Source: CAYWRO01 sp964460345
Lineage (GTDB): Bacteria; Planctomycetota; Phycisphaerae; Phycisphaerales; UBA1924
Length of the DNA: 20,580 nt
Direction of reading: 5' to 3'
Assembly: GCA_964460345.1 (NCBI GenBank)
Contig: CAYWRO010000060.1
Coordinates: 1-20,580 of the forward strand
Shown: positions 7,875 to 15,258 of the stretch, one piece after another
How positions within the stretch are numbered: the stretch's first letter is position 1
How the letters are laid out: every line of letters starts with the position of its first letter
The notes under the pieces: generated by a model
The model's input: the letters and a program-made list of their open reading frames with translations, nothing else
What the model was told of the DNA's origin: nothing
Database searches by the model: none
Position numbers and translations under genes: made by a program

Positions 7875-8144
7875 CCTGAGAAAATCCTAACGGGCGGGGT
7901 GGGTCAGCGGCGTCTGTGACGAAGACGAGAATCGGTCATTCCGGTCGCGTGGCGTGACGAGAGGTGGTGTCTCTACTACCCGCGGCTCGTTGCGGTGGTT
8001 CTGGGGGCTGACCAGGGCCGTTGCCCAGTTTGCCTGAGCGTTGAGGGTACCCCCCTGATTGGAGGAGGTCGTCAGGCGGCGATGGACCTGGTGCTCTCTT
8101 CGGGCGATGAACTGGGTGGGGCGGTCAGTACGGGACATCCGGCC

Positions 8145-8516
8145 ATGCGAGTGATGCTGATTGATGAGTCGAAGGAGATTCGGGCGGTGGAGCGCTCCAT
8201 TCTGGCTCAGCTCGGTTACACGCAGGTGGAGGAGGCTTCGGACGGGCAGGATGCGTTGAGCAAGGTCGGTGCGTTCAGGCCGGATCTCATCCTGCTGGAC
8301 TGGGACATGCCGCGGGTGGATGGGCTTACGTTCGTCAAGCGGTTCCGGGCCGTGAACCAGAGCACCGTGCTGATCATGGTGACCGAGGTGCGTGAGCGAG
8401 CGCGTGTGCTTGAGGCAATCGACGCGGGGGTGAGCGGGTATGTGATCAAGCCGTTCACGCCGGACCTGTTGAGCCGACAGATCAGCCGTGCGACGGGGCG
8501 ATCGCGAGCGGCTTGA
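8145..8516 (+). CDS. CheY-like single-domain response regulator
   Basis: A stand-alone receiver domain of 123 residues. The acid pocket Asp7-Glu8 (MLIDES), phospho-acceptor Asp52 (LILLDWDMP), Thr80 (MVTEV) and Lys102 (GYVIKPF) are all present, so it should be phosphorylated normally. There is no output domain, so it works through protein contacts, as CheY does. The ATG at 8145 begins exactly at the receiver fold. An alternative ATG at 8082 has GGAGGAGG about 14 bases upstream and would add 21 residues with no known motif, and a GTG at 7995 is also possible. It precedes the HWE kinase gene by 142 bases. It is divergent from the UbiA-family gene. Confidence 0.9.
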   Translation: MRVMLIDESKEIRAVERSILAQLGYTQVEEASDGQDALSKVGAFRPDLILLDWDMPRVDGLTFVKRFRAVNQSTVLIMVTEVRERARVLEAIDAGVSGYVIKPFTPDLLSRQISRATGRSRAA

Positions 8517-8584
8517 GTGTCGTGGTTGAACGCCGCTTCCTCTTGTTGCTGCACCAAACGCGGGCGGTAGCAACGCCACCACTT

Positions 8585-8613
8585 TTGAGGAGTTTCGCTG
8601 GTTCGAGTATGCT
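8585..8613 (+). promoter_or_regulatory. Candidate sigma70-type promoter for the HWE kinase
   Basis: TTGAGG (8585-8590) and TATGCT (8608-8613) are separated by 17 bases, close to the TTGACA/TATAAT consensus. They lie about 45 bases before the kinase start. If real, the kinase and the following regulator can be transcribed without the upstream CheY-like gene. Pattern match only. Confidence 0.35.
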
Positions 8614-8658
8614 GCGCCTTTCGGGTGCGAAGGCCGACCTATAGCATCGCCGGCGAAG

Positions 8659-11088
8659 ATGGCGGCCACAGCTTCCAATCGTGATGCAGTTCGCCCTGCG
8701 CCTGTGCCCTCGGCAGGTTCTGACCTTCCGGGGGAACTTGTACGCTCGCTTTATCGCGAGCTTCATTTGGAAGCGCTGGCGGCGCGGATTGCTTCCGTTG
8801 CGTGTGAGTTGACAGGCGCTCCATGTGTGTTGCGGTATGCCGGAGTGACGGATGAGCTCGGGAGCTTGTCCCGCATTGCGGTGTGCGAGGCGGATGGTGA
8901 CATGTGTGCGCCCCCGGTCGGCGTGAAGCTGGTGAACGGTGATGCGCATGCGGCCGTCTCGTCAAATGGGTCGAACGGATCGAGCAACGATGGGCATGCG
9001 GTTGAGCGCCGGACGGGGGCGAATGGCCGCCAGCACGAGTGGATGTCGCTTCCGGTCGACTCGGCCTCGGGTGAGCGGATTGCAGAGCTTCGCATCGATG
9101 TTGCCGGGGGAGCGGCGCTCGGTGATGGTGCACGCGCTCGAATCAAGGCGCTTGTTGAGCACGCCGCCGTGGCGATGGAGAACGCACGCACGCACGGCCG
9201 CGTGCAGGCGACGATTGCAAGGCAAAATGTGACGGGAGCCCCGCGCGAGGACCACGCGCAGCACTGGCAGGCCGTGCTCCGCCGGAGCGAAGAGCATCGA
9301 CGAATCGTCGACAGTCTGCCGGCGGCCGTGTACATCTGCGATGTCGAGGGGCGGATTCAGATGTACAACGAGGCCGCTGTCGCCTTGTGGGGAAGGCGGC
9401 CCGAGATCGGCGTGGAGCGCTGGTGCGGTTCGCACCGAATTTTCACTTCTGACGGGACGCTGGTCCGGGCCGAAGAGTGCCGGATGGCCGTGGCGATTCG
9501 GGAGAACCGCCCGGTACCGGGCGACCAGGTGATCATCGAGCGCGAGGATGGCACGCGCCGGCATGTGTTGCCGCACCCCGAACCGCTGCGCGACAGCGAA
9601 GGTCGGCTGGTCGGGGCCATCAACATGCTGGTGGATGTCACGGAACAGCATCGCGCTGCCGAAGCGCAGAGCCTGCTGGCGGCGATCGTGGACAGCTCGG
9701 GGGACGCGATCGTCAGCAAGACGCTCGAAGGGCGGATCACGAGTTGGAACGCCGGGGCTCAGCGCACGTTCGGATACACGCCGGGCGAGGCGATCGGCAA
9801 ACACGTCACGATGTTGATCCCGCGGGAGTTGTGGGGAGACGAGGAGATGATTCTGGCTCGTCTGCGGCGTGGCGAGCGTATCGATCACTTCGAAACCAGG
9901 CGGCTTCACAAGGACGGCCACATCGTCCACGTATCCATTACCATTTCCCCTGTGCGTGATGCCTCCGGCCGGATCATCGGCGCCTCCAAGGTGGCCCGGG
10001 ACATCACCAGCAGGAAACGCCACGAAGAAGAGATCGAGCGGCTGAACGCGCAACTGCGCGAGCACGTCCGCGAGCTCGAGACTCTTCTGAATGTGCTGCC
10101 GATCGGCGTGTTCATTGCGCACGATCCTCTGTGCAAGCGCATCACGAGCAACGCCGCCGGCAGCGCGCTCCTTCGCCTGCCGTCCCCGGACGCGAACGCC
10201 TCGCGCACGGCGGATGAACCGGATCGCAGCAAGCTGACGTTCCGCGTGTTCCGCGAGGGCCGCGAGGTGCCGGATGAAGATCTTCCGATGCAGCGCTCGA
10301 CCCGAACGGGCGAGGTGATCAGCGGGGAAGAGTACGAGGTTGTCTTCGACGACGGCGCCACACGCTACCTGTATGAGTTTGCCACGCCGTTGCTGAATGC
10401 GGAGGGGCGAATCCGCGGGTGCATCGCCGCGTTCATTGACATTACGGAGCGCAAGCGCCACGAAGCGCAGATGCGGCTGGTTATGGCGGAGTTGAACCAC
10501 CGGGTAAAGAACACGCTGGCGGTGGTGGATGCCACAGCGCAGCAGACGTTGCGTCACACGCCGGACATGCAGGCGTTCAGCGCCGCCTTCAGCGCCCGAC
10601 TCCGGGCGCTGGCGCAGGCGCACGGCCTGCTTACGCAGACGGACTGGCAGGGCGCAGAGTTGACGGGCCTTGCACTGGCGGAGCTTCGTTCCCGCGTGGC
10701 AGACATGGAGCAGATCATTCTGTGCGGTCCGGCCGTGGTGCTCCGGCCCAACGCTGCGCTGGCCCTGCACATGGTCCTGCACGAACTCAGCACCAATGCC
10801 GCGAAATATGGAGCGCTGTCGGCCGCCGGCGGAGTCGTTCGGCTGGAGTGGCGGATCGTGCCGGACCAGGGCGGCGGTGCGGCACTCCAGTTGACCTGGA
10901 CGGAAGCAGGGGGCCCGCCGGTGTCGCAGCCCTCGCGACGCGGCTTCGGCACCAAGGTCCTGACGCGCACAATCGCTCATGAACTGCAGGGGACGGTATC
11001 GATGGACTTCGCGGGAGAAGGACTGCGCTGTGTGATCAGGTTTCCGTGGACCGGCAGGGTCGGCTTCATGGCGGCTGCGCACGTGTAA
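8659..11088 (+). CDS. HWE-family sensor histidine kinase with N-terminal sensor and three PAS domains
   Basis: An 809-residue cytoplasmic-type sensor kinase; no membrane segment or signal peptide is visible. The order is: a GAF-like N-terminal region (about 25-190, interrupted by a Ser/Asn/Gly-rich linker near 97-110), PAS1 (209-328), PAS2 (335-453), a short coiled coil (455-475), PAS3 (472-598), then the kinase core. The H-box is MAELNHRVKNTLAVV with His614. The N-box is HMVLHELSTNAAKYGALS with Asn713. The WTEAGGP motif (Trp747) supplies the W-x-E of the HWE family. GFGTKVL follows. HWE kinases often sense light or redox through PAS domains; which cofactor binds here cannot be told. No Asn-Cys-Arg LOV motif was seen in any of the three PAS domains. 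The ATG at 8659 has a weak ribosome binding site. The next gene is a receiver 11 bases downstream, its likely partner. Confidence 0.93.
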   Translation: MAATASNRDAVRPAPVPSAGSDLPGELVRSLYRELHLEALAARIASVACELTGAPCVLRYAGVTDELGSLSRIAVCEADGDMCAPPVGVKLVNGDAHAAVSSNGSNGSSNDGHAVERRTGANGRQHEWMSLPVDSASGERIAELRIDVAGGAALGDGARARIKALVEHAAVAMENARTHGRVQATIARQNVTGAPREDHAQHWQAVLRRSEEHRRIVDSLPAAVYICDVEGRIQMYNEAAVALWGRRPEIGVERWCGSHRIFTSDGTLVRAEECRMAVAIRENRPVPGDQVIIEREDGTRRHVLPHPEPLRDSEGRLVGAINMLVDVTEQHRAAEAQSLLAAIVDSSGDAIVSKTLEGRITSWNAGAQRTFGYTPGEAIGKHVTMLIPRELWGDEEMILARLRRGERIDHFETRRLHKDGHIVHVSITISPVRDASGRIIGASKVARDITSRKRHEEEIERLNAQLREHVRELETLLNVLPIGVFIAHDPLCKRITSNAAGSALLRLPSPDANASRTADEPDRSKLTFRVFREGREVPDEDLPMQRSTRTGEVISGEEYEVVFDDGATRYLYEFATPLLNAEGRIRGCIAAFIDITERKRHEAQMRLVMAELNHRVKNTLAVVDATAQQTLRHTPDMQAFSAAFSARLRALAQAHGLLTQTDWQGAELTGLALAELRSRVADMEQIILCGPAVVLRPNAALALHMVLHELSTNAAKYGALSAAGGVVRLEWRIVPDQGGGAALQLTWTEAGGPPVSQPSRRGFGTKVLTRTIAHELQGTVSMDFAGEGLRCVIRFPWTGRVGFMAAAHV

Positions 11089-11099
11089 AGGAAATGGCC

Positions 11100-11480
11100 A
11101 TGTGCGATTCGCTGGACGGGGCGCGGGTGCTGGTCGTCGAGGACCGCTGTGCGATTGCCATCGCCTTGTGCGACGCGATCGAGGATTGTGGCGGGACGGT
11201 GGTCGGTCCGGCGGCGAGGCTCGCACAGGCGCTCGATCTGATCGGAACGGCGGATGTGGATGTCGGTGTGCTCGACGTCGACCTTGACGGGGAGGCTTCC
11301 TATCCGGCAGCAATGGCCCTCTGCGAACGCGGGGCGCCGGTCATCCTGCTGACCGGGTATGACCCGCATGCGATGCCGCCCGAACTGGCCGGCGCCGAGG
11401 TGCTTCAGAAGCCGGTTGTCTGGTCAGATCTCGTACATCGGCTGGCCGTGCTGGTTCGAGCCGGCACAGTGGGCCGGTGA
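11100..11480 (+). CDS. Single-domain response regulator paired with the HWE kinase
   Basis: A 126-residue receiver with Glu14-Asp15 (VVED), phospho-acceptor Asp59 (GVLDVDL), Thr85 (ILLTGYD) and Lys104 (LQKPV). The pattern LDVDLDGEASYP followed later by LLTGYD and VLQKPV is the style of small receivers that often sit beside HWE kinases. The ATG at 11100 is chosen because AAGGA ends seven bases before it; an ATG at 11094 is in the same frame. It begins 11 bases after the kinase stop, so the two genes are surely co-transcribed. No output domain is present, so it either acts as a phosphate sink or relay, or binds a partner protein. Confidence 0.92.
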   Translation: MCDSLDGARVLVVEDRCAIAIALCDAIEDCGGTVVGPAARLAQALDLIGTADVDVGVLDVDLDGEASYPAAMALCERGAPVILLTGYDPHAMPPELAGAEVLQKPVVWSDLVHRLAVLVRAGTVGR

Positions 11481-11579
11481 CGATCGGGCATGTGCGCCCG
11501 TGTGGAGCGGGGATGCTGGGCGGTAGCGTTCCCCATGCGGGGGCAGGAAAGGTCCTGCGCTCAGCACGGGAGCTTCATG

Positions 11580-11744
11580 ATGCCGAAAGCCTGGTCAAAG
11601 AAGGACGAGCGTCAGTACGACCACATCAAGGAAAGCGAACGGGAGCGCGGGCGATCCCCTCGCCGCGCCAAGGAGATCGCGGCGAGAACCGTCAACAAGA
11701 CCCGGGCCAAGCAGGGTCGAACGAAGTCTTCCAAGGGCCGTTGA
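11580..11744 (+). CDS. Small basic stress-associated protein (family often labelled plasmid stabilization)
   Basis: A 54-residue, highly charged protein reading MPKAWSKKDERQYDHIKESE and so on, with the core RRAKEIAARTVNKTRAKQGRT. This core is recognisable from a family of short bacterial proteins often labelled plasmid stabilization protein, although that label has little functional support. Longer members carry a C-terminal Rho-N-like part that is missing here. Two ATG codons are adjacent (11577 and 11580); GGGAG seven bases before the second favours 11580. It lies 99 bases after the receiver gene, on the same strand, and converges with the stress operon. Its role is unknown. Confidence 0.75.
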   Translation: MPKAWSKKDERQYDHIKESERERGRSPRRAKEIAARTVNKTRAKQGRTKSSKGR

Positions 11745-11800
11745 ACACCGGATTCTGAATAGCAGGGGCCTATCCGGCGTGGCTGCACGGCAGGTGCGAG

Positions 11801-12214
11801 TCACGTTCGTTTGAGCCGTCCGTGTTCGTGCTCGCGGATCAGGAGGCGGGCGTTCTTGTTGTTGGCCTTGAAGGCCACATCGAAGAAGATGTCGACGATG
11901 GGGATGAGGCCGATTGCCCAATCGAGGGCCAGATTGGTTGTCATTCGCGCCAGCACGCGCTTGCGAGTGCCGAGCCGGACAGCTTCTGCGACGATGTAGG
12001 CTCCGATGAGTGCGGTCGCGGTATCGCCCACGACGGGGATCAGCCCGACGATAGGGTCGAGCCCGATGCGCACGCCCAGGCCGGGAATCACAAACCGCGA
12101 GTCCAGCAGGTCGGCCAGCGCCGTTATGCGGCGGATGCTGCGCTCAGTATCCGGATCGCCGCGCACGCGAGCCCATCGTGCGCGGGTCCCCGGATGTCGT
12201 TGGACATGACTCAT
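11801..12214 (-). CDS. DUF4112 family membrane protein
   Basis: A 137-residue protein that is clearly DUF4112: RITALADLLDSRFVIPGLGVRIGLDPIVGLIPVVGDTATALIGAYIVAEA, then a second hydrophobic block LDWAIGLIPIVDIFFDVAFKANNKNARLL. The two segments (about 55-85 and 108-125) probably sit in the membrane. The function of the family is not known. It is the last gene of the four-gene minus-strand cluster, 17 bases after the Pmp3-like gene. No strong ribosome binding site is visible before the ATG at 12214, so translational coupling is likely. Confidence 0.88.
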   Translation of the reverse strand: MSHVQRHPGTRARWARVRGDPDTERSIRRITALADLLDSRFVIPGLGVRIGLDPIVGLIPVVGDTATALIGAYIVAEAVRLGTRKRVLARMTTNLALDWAIGLIPIVDIFFDVAFKANNKNARLLIREHEHGRLKRT

Positions 12215-12231
12215 GCAGTTGTGGTGGTCGC

Positions 12232-12393
12232 TTATTTTCGCGTCGCGATGATCCAGATGGCGTGCACGAGTCCGGGCACGTAGCCCAGCAGTGTGAGAAG
12301 AATGTTCAACCAGAAGTGTCCGGTAGGGCCGACCTCAAGGAAGACGCCGACGGGGGGAAGGATGATTGCGAAGATGATCTTGACGATATCCAT
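12232..12393 (-). CDS. Pmp3/YqaE family small membrane protein
   Basis: A 53-residue hydrophobic protein: MDIVKIIFAIILPPVGVFLE, then a short loop, then FWLNILLTLLGYVPGLVHAIWIIATRK. The two membrane helices and the PPVGVFLE and LGYVPGLVHAIW motifs define the Pmp3 (UPF0057) family, which affects membrane potential and is induced by salt and cold stress in other organisms. The ATG at 12393 has GGAGAG four bases upstream, and the stop is TAA. It lies 32 bases after the DUF892 gene and 17 before DUF4112. The gene is short enough to be missed by gene callers. Confidence 0.93.
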   Translation of the reverse strand: MDIVKIIFAIILPPVGVFLEVGPTGHFWLNILLTLLGYVPGLVHAIWIIATRK

Positions 12394-12425
12394 CGTGCTC
12401 TCCGTGGCCCGGCGCGCGGCACGAA

Positions 12426-12914
12426 TCAGGCGTTTGCGCCTCCGGCCAGCCTCGTGGCGATCTCCTCCAGCTTGCGCGCAGCGGCCTGCTCTTCGGCCAA
12501 AGTTTCGCCGAGCAGATCGGCGATGTCGTCAAACCCCAAAGCGCGAGCGCATGCGACCGCGTCGGTGTAGGTGGCGATCTCATACCCCTCGGCCTTGCGT
12601 CCTGCGCCGGCGAGAAGCACATCGCGAGCAGGCCCCGCGCCGTCTTCTTCGATCACCTCGTCTCCTTCGCTGGTGATTCCGTCGGCGCCCTTGCACTTTT
12701 CTGCGCGTTCGGAGCGGCCGAGCATCTTGAACGACTGCTCCAGGCGCTTGATCTGCTGCACGGTTTCGTCATGATGCAGACGAAAGGCGTCCGACAGAGC
12801 ATTGTCCTGGGCCGCCTGGGAGAGACGGGCCAGGGAGTTCCTGAACTGCTTTTCGGCGCTGAGCAGATCCTTGAGGTTGTGGAACAGCACATCTTCGAGC
12901 GTGTTGACGGACAT
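12426..12914 (-). CDS. DUF892 (YciE/YciF-like) ferritin-like stress protein
   Basis: A 162-residue four-helix protein of the DUF892 family. The whole protein matches the family layout: TLEDVLFHNLKDLLSAEKQF, HHDETVQQIKRLEQSFKMLG, the CKGADGITSEGDEVI segment, KAEGYEIATYTDAVACARALG, and LLGETLAEEQAAARKLEEIA. Acidic and His residues in these helices are candidate metal ligands, as in other ferritin-like folds. Relatives are induced by stress. GGAG sits six bases before the ATG at 12914. It follows the YflT-like gene by 17 bases, so it is in the same operon. Confidence 0.92.
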   Translation of the reverse strand: MSVNTLEDVLFHNLKDLLSAEKQFRNSLARLSQAAQDNALSDAFRLHHDETVQQIKRLEQSFKMLGRSERAEKCKGADGITSEGDEVIEEDGAGPARDVLLAGAGRKAEGYEIATYTDAVACARALGFDDIADLLGETLAEEQAAARKLEEIATRLAGGANA

Positions 12915-12931
12915 GGCGGGCTCCAGGTTGC

Positions 12932-13432
12932 TCAGGCGTGAGAAACGCGATTGGCGTGGTGCGCATTAAGCAGGCTCTTGACTTCGTCGACGCGCGGATC
13001 GTTGCTGTCAAGGTGAACGCCCACGAGAACCGCGCCGTGCTCGAGCGCATTCTCATAGTGCTTGATCTCGTGTTCGGGTATCGCCAGCCCGACCAGCGCG
13101 CCGACGCCCGCGCCGGTCGCAGCGCCCGCACCGGCTCCGGCCAATGCCGCCACGAGTGGACCGGCGACGAGCAGGCCTGCGCCCCCGGTGGCAAGGGTGC
13201 CGATCATTGTGAAGCCCGCGACGAGGGCGCCGATCGCTCCGCCCGCGCCGGCGCCGACGGCCGCGCCCTCCGGCAGCTTCGTGTGGGTCTCCACCCCGAA
13301 CGCTGCTTTGTCCACTCGATCAGAGGCCACCAGGCTGATGTCCTCCTGCGCGATGCCGATTGAAGTCAGCGCCTGAACAGCGGCAGATGCGTCCGCGGCG
13401 GTCGGAAACAACCCGGTAAGAACTCGTCCCAT
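12932..13432 (-). CDS. General stress protein with YflT-like domain and glycine-rich hydrophobic core
   Basis: A 166-residue protein. The N-terminus (GRVLTGLFPTAADASAAVQALTSIGIAQEDISLV) has the ferredoxin-like start of YflT/GSP17M-type stress proteins, and the C-terminal strand block EHGAVLVGVHLDSNDPRVDEVKSLL fits the same half-fold. Between them (about 58-118) is a Gly/Ala-rich glycine-zipper stretch that probably inserts into or across a membrane. It is the first gene of the four-gene minus-strand operon. GGGGAG lies seven bases before the ATG. Its molecular function is unknown. Confidence 0.8.
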   Translation of the reverse strand: MGRVLTGLFPTAADASAAVQALTSIGIAQEDISLVASDRVDKAAFGVETHTKLPEGAAVGAGAGGAIGALVAGFTMIGTLATGGAGLLVAGPLVAALAGAGAGAATGAGVGALVGLAIPEHEIKHYENALEHGAVLVGVHLDSNDPRVDEVKSLLNAHHANRVSHA

Positions 13433-13684
13433 GCCGTCACTCCCCTGTTTGATTCACTCGCCATCCACGCCGCCACCGACGCCGACAGCGCTGATTCGAG
13501 TATGGCGGCATGTGGCGGGGTCGCCGAGTGGGCCGATTGCTCGGACGGCCCAAATGGGAACTCTGACGGGGCGGCACGGTGGGACGGGATGTGGGCTGAG
13601 AGGAAGGGGCTTCGGCGACCCGTGTCCGGTCCTTATTCAGTTCAGGGGATCCCGCCTCGAGACACTCGCGTAGCGTTAGCGACT
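13433..13684. promoter_or_regulatory. Divergent promoter region between the stress operon and the CX4CH gene
   Basis: This 252-base space must hold the promoter of the minus-strand stress operon and that of the plus-strand CX4CH gene. No convincing sigma70 or ECF-type box was found by eye. The plus-strand frame is open from 13502, but that extension lacks a domain and the signal peptide begins at 13685. Confidence 0.4.
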
Positions 13685-15019
13685 ATGAGGCGGATGTACG
13701 GCTATCGACTGGCGGGAGCCGCGGCCACGATGTGGGCTGTCGCGGCGGTGGGCATCGGAGCGGTTCGAGCCGTTCCGAATGCACAACCGGAGGCTTCCGT
13801 GGGCCCATTGCCCGCTCAGTCAGGGTCGCCGGGGCCGGCGCCGGCCTCCGACCCGGTGCACGTGCCGGGCTCCCGGCTGCCGGAGGCGACCGTTCACTTC
13901 AAGGACGGCAAGCAGTTGACCGGGCTGGTCGTCGACTTGACCGAGGAGCAACTCACGTTGCGCGTTTCGGGCGTCAATGCCACGTTCCGTCGCAACCTGA
14001 TTGACCACATCGAGCGCTTGCCGCCCGTGGAAGAGCGGTATTTGAGAATGCGTCAGGCCATCGGAGACGATGCTGAGCAGTTGACGCTTCTTGTTCGATG
14101 GCTGATGGATCGCGAGCGGTTCGAGCTGGCGCTTGAAGAAGCGCGACGAGCGGTGGCGCTCTCGCCCGATAGCGCGGAAGCCGAGCGCCTGTTGCGGGTG
14201 GTGGAGGGACGGATTGAACTTCTCAAGAACCGTCGGCCGGAACTGGCGGAGCAGGGGCGCGACCCGGCTCCTCCGTCAGCGGGTCCGAGGCCGGTGCAAC
14301 CAGCTTTCCCCCTGCTGACCGAGGCCCAGATCAATCTCCTGAAGGTCTATGAGATTGACCTGAACGACCCGCCGCGGCTGATGATCTCCCGTCGCACGGT
14401 TGAGGACCTCCTGTCAACCTACGCCGGCCACCCCCTCATTCCGGTGTCGGTCGAGGGGCGGGATGCGATCATGCGCTGGCGCGACGTCCAGGTGCTGGAT
14501 CTGATCTTCAGGCTGCGGGCCCGGGACTTCTACGGGCGAGTTGAGGTGCTGGAGAGCCCCGCATCCATGAAGAGGTTTCGGGATGATGTGAATCGCGGAT
14601 GGCTCGTCAACTCGTGCGCGACGACGCGCTGCCATGGCGGGGAACAGGCAGGCAGGCTGCGGCTCTTTAACCGTCGGCCCAGCGCCGAGGCCTCGTACTA
14701 CACGAACTTCCTCATCCTTGATCGCTTCCGGCTGAAGGATGGCTCCGCCCTGATCAACTACGACGACCCGGAGAAGTCCCGGCTGCTTGATTTCGCGGTC
14801 GCGCGAGAGGAATCGCTCTCCCCACATCCGGTGGTGCCGAGTGACGTCAGCGGTCGAGACGAGTGGCGGCCGGCGTTCCGATCAAAATCCGACCGCCGGG
14901 CGCGGGCGACCGTCGACTGGATCCGATCAATGTATGTGCCGCACCCGGAGTACCCCATCGACTACGAGCCTCCCACGGGGTCTGCGCTCCCCCCGGAATC
15001 GGAACCGCAGGAGCGATAG
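13685..15019 (+). CDS. Exported protein of unknown function with a CX4CH cytochrome-like motif
   Basis: A 444-residue protein with a signal peptide (MRRMYGYRLAGAAATMWAVA onward), a Pro-rich linker (residues 31-65), a beta-rich segment (69-113, HFKDGKQLTGLVVDLTEEQ), a helical repeat segment (115-180, TPR-like), and a C-terminal domain (about 205-430). The last contains CATTRCHGG, with Cys311, Cys316 and His317. This CX4CH is a rarer variant of the CXXCH haem-attachment motif and is followed by a conserved-looking LFNRRP...YYTNFLILDRF block. It may bind haem covalently, or the Cys pair may form a disulfide. No named family is recognised. The ATG at 13685 has a poor ribosome binding site. It is divergent from the stress operon. 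Confidence 0.85.
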   Translation: MRRMYGYRLAGAAATMWAVAAVGIGAVRAVPNAQPEASVGPLPAQSGSPGPAPASDPVHVPGSRLPEATVHFKDGKQLTGLVVDLTEEQLTLRVSGVNATFRRNLIDHIERLPPVEERYLRMRQAIGDDAEQLTLLVRWLMDRERFELALEEARRAVALSPDSAEAERLLRVVEGRIELLKNRRPELAEQGRDPAPPSAGPRPVQPAFPLLTEAQINLLKVYEIDLNDPPRLMISRRTVEDLLSTYAGHPLIPVSVEGRDAIMRWRDVQVLDLIFRLRARDFYGRVEVLESPASMKRFRDDVNRGWLVNSCATTRCHGGEQAGRLRLFNRRPSAEASYYTNFLILDRFRLKDGSALINYDDPEKSRLLDFAVAREESLSPHPVVPSDVSGRDEWRPAFRSKSDRRARATVDWIRSMYVPHPEYPIDYEPPTGSALPPESEPQER

Positions 15020-15045
15020 GAGCGGATGGGAGAACCGGCTCAGCG

Positions 15046-15079
15046 CCTCCTCGCCCGTGTGGCGGGCAGCCCATGGAGG
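15046..15079 (+). other. Two-tier hairpin after the CX4CH gene
   Basis: An outer repeat, CCTCC (15046-15050) with GGAGG (15075-15079), encloses an inner stem, GCCCG (15053-15057) with CGGGC (15063-15067). It lies about 27 bases past the stop codon. There is no T tract, so it is at most a weak or factor-dependent terminator. Confidence 0.25.
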
Positions 15080-15258
15080 GGCGTGGTTATCGGCCGTTGA
15101 GTGTGGCGGCTCGTGGGCGTTGTAATGTCCGAAATCCGCGTTCGGCGACCTGCCGGGCGTAGCGCTGATACAGTGGTCCCCCTGCCCGGAGGGTCGGCGG
15201 ATTCGCTCGCACCTGAGTTTCCGCGCCGCGGCGTATGCCGGGCGTCCAGTAGAGGTAA

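Noticed and set aside
8962..11313. Minus-strand open frame of 783 codons opposite the HWE kinase
   Set aside because: Its translation is Arg/Pro/His-rich without any domain, while the opposite strand encodes a clear PAS and HWE kinase protein.
13502..13684. N-terminal extension of the CX4CH protein by 61 residues
   Set aside because: It would bury the signal peptide inside the protein and carries no recognisable domain.
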